Positions 8,557 to 16,689 of a DNA stretch of 64,000 bases are shown here, piece by piece; position 1 is the stretch's first letter, and every line of letters starts with the position of its first letter. The DNA is taken from positions 1-64,000 of the forward strand of contig JAGAYN010000019.1 of assembly GCA_017940465.1 (NCBI GenBank), written 5' to 3'. The translations under genes and the position numbers were made by a program. The DNA is from Bacteroidales bacterium (GTDB lineage Bacteria > Bacteroidota > Bacteroidia > Bacteroidales > P3). The notes below the pieces were generated by a model. The model had not been told where the DNA came from and did not search any database. It worked only from the letters and a program-made list of their open reading frames with translations.

Positions 8557-9258
8557 ATGGCCCATACCCTCCCTGCCACCCCCATGAGGTGCCCCAGGCA
8601 CCGCCCCGGAAGCCGCCGCCGGAACATCGGCATGTGGCTGCGACAAAGCCTGGCGGCCGCGATGCTGCTGCTCGCCTGCGTCCTGCGGGCGCAGGGCGAT
8701 TTCTACACGGCAAGCCGGGAGGGACAGATGCTTTGTTTCCAGATACTTGCCGACAGTGCCACGGTGCGCCTGACGCATCCCGAACGGGAGTGGCCCTACT
8801 ACGGCCCCGGCAAGCCGAAGGGTGTGCTCACGGTGCCGGCCGAGGTGCAATGGCAGGGGCGCAGCTTCCGCGTGGTGGAGGTGGGCTCCAACGCCTTCTA
8901 CCGTTGCGACAGCCTCCGGCAGGTGGTCCTGCCCCCTGTGGTACGCATTGGGGCCCAGGCGTTCAACGGGTGCATCTCGCTGGAAGCCATCGACTTGCCC
9001 TCTTCGCTTCGCGAGGTGGGCGAGGGCGCTTTCGCCTACTGCCGCTCGCTGCGTACCCTCGAGCTGCCGCCGGCGGTGGTGCGCATCGGCATCTCGGCCT
9101 TCGCCATGTGCGAGGGGCTGCGCCGCGTGCGCATGACCGAGGCCGCCGAGCGTCTCTGCGACCCCCTCACCTTCCACGGATGCCCTCTTTTCCAAGAGCC
9201 GAAAAATCGTAAAAACGACGCTCCAGACAGCCTGATTTGGACCTCGGAGCCGCTTTGA
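8557..9258 (+). CDS. Secreted BspA-type leucine-rich-repeat protein
   Basis: 233 aa from the first ATG; a start at 8632 (MWLRQSLAAAMLLLACVLRAQG) would give a cleaner signal peptide and may be the true one. After the signal region come about three copies of the BspA-like LRR (LRR_5) pattern, seen as VGSNAFYRCDSLRQVVLP, IGAQAFNGCISLEAIDLP and VGEGAFAYCRSLRTLELP. Such proteins are usually exported and may bind host or extracellular matrix targets. No C-terminal T9SS sorting domain is visible, so the protein may be periplasmic. Confidence 0.7.
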   Translation: MAHTLPATPMRCPRHRPGSRRRNIGMWLRQSLAAAMLLLACVLRAQGDFYTASREGQMLCFQILADSATVRLTHPEREWPYYGPGKPKGVLTVPAEVQWQGRSFRVVEVGSNAFYRCDSLRQVVLPPVVRIGAQAFNGCISLEAIDLPSSLREVGEGAFAYCRSLRTLELPPAVVRIGISAFAMCEGLRRVRMTEAAERLCDPLTFHGCPLFQEPKNRKNDAPDSLIWTSEPL

Positions 9259-9367
9259 AGTATAAAAATAAGCCACTGGAAACAAACGAGTTGTAAAATA
9301 TTTTTCTCAAAATTGGCGCCAGTTCAAAAAAACTTCGTAATATTGCGTTTTGAAATAGGCCTATAAT

Positions 9368-10381
9368 ATGTTGAAAAAACAACTCGAAAAGAAGCTCCGA
9401 AGCATCCTCGCGACGACCTTGCTGATGCTCACCGCCACAGCAGGGGCACAGGATATAGGCTTCTCCCAGTTCTATGCCAATCCGCTCTACCTCAACCCCG
9501 CCTTCGCAGGGTCGGCCGTGGCGCCCCGCATATCGATTACCTACCGCGCCCAGTGGCCTGGCCTAGTGAGTGCATTCACCACAGTGTCAGCCTCCTACGA
9601 CCAATACTTCCCCGACCTGCACGGTGGCTTGGGATTCCTGCTGCTGACCGACCGCCAAGGCGACCACGGCGCCCTGACCACCTCCATGTTCGGCGCCATG
9701 TACTCCTTCCGCTTCCAGGTGGGCCGCGACATCTATGTCAGCGCCGCCCTTCAGGCTTCCATCGTGAACACCCACCTCAACTGGAACGAATACCTCCGCT
9801 TCCCCGACCAGATCGACGCCATCATGGGCTATTCCTACAACACCGGAGCCCGCAAACCCGACGACCTCACCAAGTGGAGCCCCGACTTCAACGCAGGTGT
9901 GCTCGTCAGCGGCTCGCAGTGGTACGCCGGTCTCGCCGCCGCGCACCTCACGCAGCCCAACCAAGCCTTCTATTCCGACGACCCCATGCCCATGAAATTC
10001 ACCGTCCATGCGGGCGGACTTATCAATGTGGCCGAAGAGAGCCGCCGCCAGTCCTCCCTCGGACTCGGCACCCCGATTATCTCCCCCAACATTGTGTACC
10101 AGTTCCAGAAGGGCTTCCACTACTTCAACTACGGCCTCTACCTCGACTGGCAACCCTTCCTGGTGGGCGTGTGGTTCCGCAACGGATTGGAGAATGCCGA
10201 TGCCTTTATTTTCCAGATGGGCTTCCAGCACGACTGCTTCAAGGTGGGCTACAGCTACGACGTCACCGTCTCGAAGCTGGCCAATGCCAGCGCCGGCGCC
10301 CACGAGTTGACCCTGGGAGTGCTCCTGCCTGTGCCCGAACACAAGAAGAAAGTCAAGGCCATCAAGTGTCCTTCCTTCTGA
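9368..10381 (+). CDS. porP: PorP/SprF family type IX secretion system outer membrane protein
   Basis: 337 aa. Signal peptide ending ATAGAQ, then the family opening QDIGFSQFYANPLYLNPAFAG and a beta-barrel-like remainder. PorP/SprF proteins are outer membrane components of the T9SS or carriers for particular T9SS substrates. It is followed after 70 bp by a GldK/GldJ-like lipoprotein gene, the usual order in the por/gld cluster; porL, porM and porN are not here. Confidence 0.88.
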   Translation: MLKKQLEKKLRSILATTLLMLTATAGAQDIGFSQFYANPLYLNPAFAGSAVAPRISITYRAQWPGLVSAFTTVSASYDQYFPDLHGGLGFLLLTDRQGDHGALTTSMFGAMYSFRFQVGRDIYVSAALQASIVNTHLNWNEYLRFPDQIDAIMGYSYNTGARKPDDLTKWSPDFNAGVLVSGSQWYAGLAAAHLTQPNQAFYSDDPMPMKFTVHAGGLINVAEESRRQSSLGLGTPIISPNIVYQFQKGFHYFNYGLYLDWQPFLVGVWFRNGLENADAFIFQMGFQHDCFKVGYSYDVTVSKLANASAGAHELTLGVLLPVPEHKKKVKAIKCPSF

Positions 10382-10451
10382 CGGCACTGGAAAAATGAAA
10401 CAAAATCAGCAGAAAATCGTTAATAAAGAATAATACATAAATTTAGTATAT

Positions 10452-12023
10452 ATGAAAACACTCAGATTCGCATGCCTGGCTTTGGTCGCCACAGTGCTTT
10501 TGGCATCCTGCGGCAGCAGAAGCGGCAAGTCTGCCACCACTGGATGGAAACTCAACGATACCGAATGGGGTGGCTATGATGTTTCGGACCGCACCAACCA
10601 GAAGACCGCCCCGGGGCTGGTCTTCATCGAGGGCGGCTCCTTCGTCATGGGCCACGTCACCGAGGACACCCGCTATACGTGGGACAACGTGGCGCATACC
10701 GTCACCGTGTCGTCGTTCTACATGGACGAGTGCGAGGTGAGCAACATGGCCTACGGCGAGTTTGTCTACTGGATGCGCCGCGCCTATGGCGACGAATATC
10801 CGGAGAAGGTGACCGCCATCATGCCCGACACCGCCACCTGGCGCGACAAGCTGGCCTGGCGTGAGAGTTTCGTGGACTACTACTTCCAGAGCCCCTCCTA
10901 TCAGGACTATCCTGTGGTGGGTGTCACTTGGGAACAGGCCCAGGCTTTCTGCGTGTGGCGTACCGACCGCGTCAATGAGAAACTGCTGGTGGATATGGGC
11001 GTCATCATGCTCGACCAGGAGAACATAGGTACCAACGCCTTCCAGACCGATGTCTATCTGGCCGGTCTCTACGAGGGCGAGGTGAAGAAGGGTATCACCA
11101 ACCTCGATCCTGCCGCTGGTGGCGAGGAGCGTCAGGTACGTAAATCCGACGGTATCCTCTATCCCCACTACCGTCTGCCGACCGAGGCCGAGTGGGAGTT
11201 CGCCGCGCTGGGCCATATCGGCAATACCTATGACGAGCGCGTCACCGAGCACAAGACTTATCCGTGGGCCGGACAGAGCCTGCGTTCCTCCAACAAGAAG
11301 TACTACGGCCAGTTCCTGGCCAACTTCAAGCGCACCCGTGGCGACGCCATGGGCGTGGCGGGCAACCTGAACGACGGTTGGGACTACACCTGCCCTGTGA
11401 AGTGGTACTTCCCGAACGACTACGGCCTGTACAACATGGCCGGCAACGTCAGCGAGTGGTGCATGGACGTGTACCGCAAGACGGTCAATCCCGTCGGCGC
11501 CGACGACACTGATCCTTTCCGTGGCAATATCTACCGCACCCCTGAGTTGGACGACGAAGACGGTGTCCTGATTGGCGACGACGGCATGATCCGCTACAAG
11601 GAGGAAGACTACCAGATGAACCGCCGCAACTACCGCCAGGCTGACAATGTGAACTATCTTGACGGCGACATGGCTTCGAACCTCAACCGCGAGTCGTGGC
11701 TGCCCAACTCGGACGACGATGACGAGGAGGGTGACGACGTGAGCGAGTATGCCGAGGAAGACGAGGACGGCGAGGACGACGGCACCCAGCTCACCGGCGA
11801 GGACGGCTGGACGAACAAGATGTACCGCCGCACTCCCGAGTCGCGTGGCGAGCACACCACTTCGTTGGTCAACAACAAGGTCCGTGTGGTCAAGGGCGGC
11901 AGCTGGAAAGACCGTGCCTACTATCTGCAGTCGAGCACGCGCCGCTACTACGATCAGGACAAGTCCACCTCTTGGATCGGTTTCCGCTGCGCGATGGATC
12001 GTCTTGGGTCTCGCGTTCAGTGA
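10452..12023 (+). CDS. GldK/GldJ (PorK)-type lipoprotein with FGE-sulfatase domain
   Basis: 523 aa. Lipoprotein signal peptide with lipobox LLASC (Cys about residue 19). A formylglycine-generating-enzyme/SUMF1-like fold follows: GLVFIEGGSFVMG near the start, LPTEAEWEFAA in the middle, NMAGNVSEWCMD, and VVKGGSWKD and GFRCAM at the end. An Asp/Glu-rich insert (about residues 418-440) interrupts the domain. Members of this family form a periplasmic ring around the T9SS core. Length and the acidic insert suit GldJ as well as PorK/GldK, so I leave the symbol open. Confidence 0.72.
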   Translation: MKTLRFACLALVATVLLASCGSRSGKSATTGWKLNDTEWGGYDVSDRTNQKTAPGLVFIEGGSFVMGHVTEDTRYTWDNVAHTVTVSSFYMDECEVSNMAYGEFVYWMRRAYGDEYPEKVTAIMPDTATWRDKLAWRESFVDYYFQSPSYQDYPVVGVTWEQAQAFCVWRTDRVNEKLLVDMGVIMLDQENIGTNAFQTDVYLAGLYEGEVKKGITNLDPAAGGEERQVRKSDGILYPHYRLPTEAEWEFAALGHIGNTYDERVTEHKTYPWAGQSLRSSNKKYYGQFLANFKRTRGDAMGVAGNLNDGWDYTCPVKWYFPNDYGLYNMAGNVSEWCMDVYRKTVNPVGADDTDPFRGNIYRTPELDDEDGVLIGDDGMIRYKEEDYQMNRRNYRQADNVNYLDGDMASNLNRESWLPNSDDDDEEGDDVSEYAEEDEDGEDDGTQLTGEDGWTNKMYRRTPESRGEHTTSLVNNKVRVVKGGSWKDRAYYLQSSTRRYYDQDKSTSWIGFRCAMDRLGSRVQ

Positions 12024-12031
12024 CATCGGTA

Positions 12032-13540
12032 TTGAAAAAAGGATTTGCTATATTGGCAATGCTTCTGGGCGTCGCAGTGTGCTGCGACGCCCAGAAGTTG
12101 ATTGAGTACTCTGCCGGCATGGGTTCGCGCGACCCGCAGGATGCCAATGTGTGGATACTCTACCGCGGGGTGAAGGCGCACCACGAGGGCATGACGCTCC
12201 GTTCCGACTCGGCCCATTTCGATGTGCAGGAGAACAGTTTCATCGCCTTCGGCAATGTGGTCGTCACTTTGACGGACACTACGTTCATTTATGGTTCCAC
12301 ACTCATGTACGACGGGAACACCCGTGTGGCGGATGTGTGGGACGACACGGTGGTGCTGGTCGACGGGCGCACACAGCTGCTGGCCGACCACATGACCTAT
12401 GACCGCAACCTGGCCACGGCCTACTACACCGCCTGGGGGCACGGCGTGAGCGGCGACCGCACGCTCTTCAGCCGCCAGGGGTGGTACAATTCCGACGAGA
12501 AGGTTTTCTTTATTTATAATGACGTGCGGCTTTCCGACACGTCGATGGTGCTTTTCACCGACACGCTGGTCTACAACACGGTCACCGAGGTGGCCCATTT
12601 CGAGAGCCCTACGTATATCTACACCGATTCGTCGGTGATTTACAGTGAGTTGGGCGACTACCACACCGGCACGCGCTATGCCGCCTCCTACCGCGCCTCG
12701 CGCGTGGACGGCCAGGGCTACCGGGTGGCGGGCGACACGCTCCGGTACGACGACCTCTCGCAGTACGGCCGCGCGTGGGGGCATGTGCTGATTGTGGACT
12801 CCGCCAGCGGGGTTACCTGCACGGGCCGCTATGGCGAGAGCGACCGGCTGCGGAACCGGGCGTTTGTCACCGACAGCGCCCTGGTGCTCTATGTGGACGA
12901 CAACGGCGACTCGCTTTTCCTCCATGCCGACACCGTCCATGTCACCACCGAGGGCGACGCCCTGCACACCGTGCGGGCCCACCGCAGGGTCAAGGTCTAC
13001 CGCCGCGACGCGCAGGCCATGTGCGACTCGGCCTTCTACAGCGCCGCCGATTCCACCCTCTTGCTTTTCAAGGAGCCCGTGCTGTGGTACGAACACTACC
13101 AGTGCACGGCCGACACCATCGAGGTGCTGCACGACTCGACGGGCGTGCGGCGCGCCTACTTCCGCACCAACTGCTTCGCCGTGCAGCAGGTGGACCGCGA
13201 GAAGTTCAACCAGCTCAAGGGTCGCCAGGGCGAGGCCTACTTCCGGGAGGGCAACCCGCTGTATGCCGACGTCAAGGGCAATGCCCAGATGGTCTACTAC
13301 ATCACCGAGGAGAGCGCTGCGGGCGGCACCGCTTTGGTGGGCGCCAACGCCGGCATGGGGACCGACATCAGAATCTATTTCAACAGCAAGCGCGAGCCTG
13401 CGCGGGTGGTGACCTACGACAAGCCCGACATGCACACCTACCCCCCGGCCCAGGTGCCAGAGGAGTGGCAGCGGCTGAAGGACTTCCGTTGGCTCTCCGA
13501 CCGGCGCCCAAGAAAACCGGAGGATGTTTTCACATGGTGA
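12032..13540 (+). CDS. OstA-like (LptA/LptD N-domain-like) periplasmic protein
   Basis: 502 aa if started at the TTG at 12032, which gives a proper signal peptide (MKKGFAILAMLLGVAVCCDAQ); the reading frame is open further upstream but overlaps the previous gene. The body is made of repeated beta-strand units (LRSDSAHFDVQENSFIAFGNV; TQLLADHMTYDRNLATAYY), the hallmark of the OstA fold seen in LptA, LptC and the LptD N-terminus. Probably helps LPS transport across the periplasm. It is 8 bp after the lipoprotein gene and is likely co-transcribed with it. Confidence 0.72.
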   Translation: MKKGFAILAMLLGVAVCCDAQKLIEYSAGMGSRDPQDANVWILYRGVKAHHEGMTLRSDSAHFDVQENSFIAFGNVVVTLTDTTFIYGSTLMYDGNTRVADVWDDTVVLVDGRTQLLADHMTYDRNLATAYYTAWGHGVSGDRTLFSRQGWYNSDEKVFFIYNDVRLSDTSMVLFTDTLVYNTVTEVAHFESPTYIYTDSSVIYSELGDYHTGTRYAASYRASRVDGQGYRVAGDTLRYDDLSQYGRAWGHVLIVDSASGVTCTGRYGESDRLRNRAFVTDSALVLYVDDNGDSLFLHADTVHVTTEGDALHTVRAHRRVKVYRRDAQAMCDSAFYSAADSTLLLFKEPVLWYEHYQCTADTIEVLHDSTGVRRAYFRTNCFAVQQVDREKFNQLKGRQGEAYFREGNPLYADVKGNAQMVYYITEESAAGGTALVGANAGMGTDIRIYFNSKREPARVVTYDKPDMHTYPPAQVPEEWQRLKDFRWLSDRRPRKPEDVFTW

Positions 13541-13615
13541 CAAAATGTCATGCTGGCTGTCTTTGGCAGCCTTTTTGCATGGGGTGAAAACGACAAGTGG
13601 TTCATAACGGGTCAT

Positions 13616-13671
13616 ATCGGTTCTCAGTCGAAGTAAATACCTAGGGGATACCTAGAGGATACTTAGAGGGT
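13616..13671. repeat. Dispersed intergenic repeat, copy B, with an 11-bp array
   Basis: Closely matches copy A at 1050-1106, including the shared lead-in CAGTCGAAGTAAATACCTA. Three 11-bp units start at 13638, 13649 and 13660. It lies between the OstA-like gene and grpE. Confidence 0.8.
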
Positions 13672-13711
13672 CGGTACAAAAAACGAACAAAAAAAGAAAA
13701 GGAAACAACAT

Positions 13712-14245
13712 ATGAGCAACAAAGAAAAACACCAGAAAGAGGCAGAGCCGGTCGAGGAACCGGCCGTGAACGAGGGCCAGGCCCCCGAGGCCGCAGAGAG
13801 CGAGCCGCAGGGAACGGACAAGCTGCAGGAGATGGGCGAGAAACTGGCCGAGATGAACGACAAGTACCTGCGCCTCTATTCCGAATACGAAAACTACCGC
13901 AAGCGCACCAGCCAGGAGAAGGCCGACCTGCTGCTCAACGGCAGTCGCGACATGATGAAGGCTATCCTGCCCGTCATCGACGACTTCGAGCGCGCCCTCT
14001 CCGCCCTCGGCGACGAAGAGGGAGTGCTGCTGATATACAACAAAATGATGAAAATCCTCGACCAGAAGGGTCTCAAAGCCATGGAGGTGAAGGGCGAGAA
14101 GTTCGACGAGAACCTGCACGAGGCCGTCACCCAGGTGCCCGCCCCCGCCGAGGATCAGAAGGGGCTGGTGATCGATGTGGTCGAGAAAGGCTACTACCTC
14201 AACGGCAAGGTGCTGCGCTACGCCAAGGTGGTGGTGGCATGCTGA
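13712..14245 (+). CDS. grpE: Nucleotide exchange factor GrpE
   Basis: 177 aa. Acidic, disordered N-terminus (residues 1-40), long helix with LRLYSEYENYRKRTSQEK, and the C-terminal beta domain with the family signature FDENLHEAV and VVEKGYYLNGKVLRYAKVVV. It releases ADP from DnaK. It lies 12 bp before dnaJ. dnaK itself is not in the window. Confidence 0.95.
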   Translation: MSNKEKHQKEAEPVEEPAVNEGQAPEAAESEPQGTDKLQEMGEKLAEMNDKYLRLYSEYENYRKRTSQEKADLLLNGSRDMMKAILPVIDDFERALSALGDEEGVLLIYNKMMKILDQKGLKAMEVKGEKFDENLHEAVTQVPAPAEDQKGLVIDVVEKGYYLNGKVLRYAKVVVAC

Positions 14246-14257
14246 AAGGAGGACTGA

Positions 14258-15406
14258 ATGGCAAAGAGAGACTACTATGAAGTGCTCGGGGTGGGGAAGA
14301 ACGCCACCCCCGACGAAATGAAGAAGGCCTACCGCAAGCTGGCCCTCCAATACCACCCCGACCGCAACCCCGGCGACAAGGAGGCCGAGGAGAAGTTCAA
14401 GGAAGCCGCCGAGGCATACGACGTGCTGAGCAATCCCGACAAGAAGGCGCGCTACGACCAGTTCGGCCATGCCGGCGTCGACGGTGCCTACGGGCAGGGC
14501 GGAATGGACATGAACGACATCTTCTCGCAGTTCGGAAGCATTTTCGGCGACCTCTTTGGAGGCGGTGGATTCCGTGGGTTCAGCGGCTTCGGAGGCGGCG
14601 GCGCACAGCGTCGTGTCATGCGCGGAAGCAATCTCCGCATCAAGGTGAAACTCACCCTGGAAGAGATCGACCGCGGATGCGAGAAGAAGATCAAGGTCAG
14701 CAAATACGTCCCCTGCAAGACCTGTGGCGGAAGCGGCTCGCGCGACGGCAAGCTCGAGAACTGCCCCCATTGCCACGGCACGGGCGTCGTCACCGAGACC
14801 AAACGCACCATGCTCGGCATGATGCAGACCCAGAGTGCCTGCCCGCATTGCGGCGGCGAGGGCCGGATAGTCAAGGACAAATGCCACGACTGCCATGGCG
14901 ACGGCATCGTGAAGAGCGACGAAATCATCACCATCAACATCCCGGCCGGCGTGCAGGACGGTATGCAGCTGGCCATGCAGGGCCAAGGCAACGCCGCACC
15001 GCGCGGCGGCATCCCCGGCGACCTCATTGTGCTGGTGGAGGAAATCGAGCACGACCTCTTTGAACGTCAGGACGCCAACCTCTACTACAACGCCTTCATC
15101 ACCTTCGCCGAAGCGGCCATGGGTGCCTCGGTGGAGATACCCACCCTCGGCGGGAAGGTGAAGATAAAGATAGATGCCGGCACTCCGTCGGGGCGCGTGG
15201 TCAGGTTGCGAGGCAAGGGGTTGCCTGTGGTCAACGGCTACGGTCGCGGCGATTTGCTGGTGAGCCTCAACGTATGGGTCCCGAAGGACCTCACCAAAGA
15301 GGAGAAGAAGATGCTCGAGGAGCTGGGCAAACACCCTAACTTCCAGCCCAATCCCACCAAACAGGAGCGCGGATTCTTCGACAAGATGAAAGAGATGTTC
15401 AGTTGA
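14258..15406 (+). CDS. dnaJ: Chaperone protein DnaJ (Hsp40)
   Basis: 382 aa, type I DnaJ. J domain with YHPDRNPGD (HPD near residue 33), Gly/Phe-rich linker, four zinc-binding CxxCxGxG repeats ([32 protein letters not shown]), then the C-terminal substrate-binding domains. It works with DnaK and GrpE in protein folding and the heat response. Its stop codon overlaps the start of the next gene (TGATG). Confidence 0.96.
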   Translation: MAKRDYYEVLGVGKNATPDEMKKAYRKLALQYHPDRNPGDKEAEEKFKEAAEAYDVLSNPDKKARYDQFGHAGVDGAYGQGGMDMNDIFSQFGSIFGDLFGGGGFRGFSGFGGGGAQRRVMRGSNLRIKVKLTLEEIDRGCEKKIKVSKYVPCKTCGGSGSRDGKLENCPHCHGTGVVTETKRTMLGMMQTQSACPHCGGEGRIVKDKCHDCHGDGIVKSDEIITINIPAGVQDGMQLAMQGQGNAAPRGGIPGDLIVLVEEIEHDLFERQDANLYYNAFITFAEAAMGASVEIPTLGGKVKIKIDAGTPSGRVVRLRGKGLPVVNGYGRGDLLVSLNVWVPKDLTKEEKKMLEELGKHPNFQPNPTKQERGFFDKMKEMFS

Positions 15407-16689
15407 TGACCGAGGCGTTCCTACATTATCTCTGGCAGAATCAGATGCTCGACCAGGGGCTGACCACCACTGACGGGCGCCCTGTCAGTGTGATGCGCCC
15501 AGGGGAACTCAACCGCGATGCGGGGCCGGACTTCTTCAATGCCCGCCTGACGATTGGCGGCGTGGAATGGGCCGGCAACATAGAGGTTCACCTGCGAGCC
15601 TCCGATTGGAACGCACACCGCCATTCGACAGACAAGACCTACAACAGTGTCGTCCTCCATGTCGTCTACGAACACGACGCGGACATACGGCTGGAGGATG
15701 GCACCACCCCGCCCACACTGGAGTTGAGCCGTTTCCTGCACCCTGCCATCGTGGCCAACTACGATGCGCTTATGGCTCCGGCTGCCGAGGAATCCATCCC
15801 CTGTGCCCGGCGCGTCGCCCAGGTGCCGGCAATGATACTCCATTCCTATATGGACCGCCTTGTGGTGGAACGCATAGAGGCCAAGTCGGCGGTGGTGAGG
15901 CGGCTGCTCGAGGAGAGCCGTGGGGGCTGGGAACAGACCTGCTACTGGCTGTTGGCGCACTACTTCGGTGGCAAGGTGAACGCCCTGCCGTTCGAGCTTA
16001 CGGCCAAGGCGACGCCCCCGGGGCTCCTGGCACGGTGGCGCGACAACCCGGCCCGGGTGGAAGCGCTGCTCATGGGGCAGGCCGGGATGCTGGAGGGATA
16101 TTTCAGCGATGAGTACCCCCGCCAGCTGCAGACCGACTATGAGGCCCTCCGCAGCGGCGCCGGATTGGTGCCGATCGACGGCTTCCTGTGGAGGTATTTC
16201 CGTATCCGGCCTTCGGCATTCCCCACCATACGCCTCAGCCAGTTCGCCCACCTGATGTCCAGCCGTACCTCCCTGTTCTCCTCGCTGCTCACGATGAAGG
16301 AGGCCCGGGAGATCGAGAATCTGTTCAACTGCCCGGCATCGCCCTATTGGGACAACCACTACCAGCTGGACAAGGCCACGGAGCGCAGCTGTACAAAACG
16401 CCTCGGGAAAGCCCAGGCGGACGTGCTGATTGTCAATGCGTGGGTGCCCCTGCTGTTTGTGTATGGCGAGACATTGGGCAACCAGGACTACAAGGAACAG
16501 GCGCTGGACCTGCTGCACCAGCTTGAGGCAGAGAACAACGCTGTGGTGCGCCAATGGAAAGCGGTGGGGGTGGAGGCCGAGAATGCGGCACAGTCACAGG
16601 CCCTGTTGCAACTGAAAAACCACTATTGTGCCGGCAGGCATTGCCTCGACTGCCGCATAGGACACTACGTGATAAAACATATCTCATGA
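15406..16689 (+). CDS. DUF2851 family protein
   Basis: 427 aa from the ATG at 15406. The conserved N-terminus is present (LHYLWQNQMLD; RPGELNRDAGPDFFNARLTIGG; WAGNIEVHLRASDWNAHRH), as is the family's cysteine-rich C-terminus (HYCAGRHCLDCRIG). DUF2851 is widespread in Bacteroidota with no known function. It is translationally coupled on both sides: it overlaps dnaJ by one base and murF/alr by four. Confidence 0.85.
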   Translation: MTEAFLHYLWQNQMLDQGLTTTDGRPVSVMRPGELNRDAGPDFFNARLTIGGVEWAGNIEVHLRASDWNAHRHSTDKTYNSVVLHVVYEHDADIRLEDGTTPPTLELSRFLHPAIVANYDALMAPAAEESIPCARRVAQVPAMILHSYMDRLVVERIEAKSAVVRRLLEESRGGWEQTCYWLLAHYFGGKVNALPFELTAKATPPGLLARWRDNPARVEALLMGQAGMLEGYFSDEYPRQLQTDYEALRSGAGLVPIDGFLWRYFRIRPSAFPTIRLSQFAHLMSSRTSLFSSLLTMKEAREIENLFNCPASPYWDNHYQLDKATERSCTKRLGKAQADVLIVNAWVPLLFVYGETLGNQDYKEQALDLLHQLEAENNAVVRQWKAVGVEAENAAQSQALLQLKNHYCAGRHCLDCRIGHYVIKHIS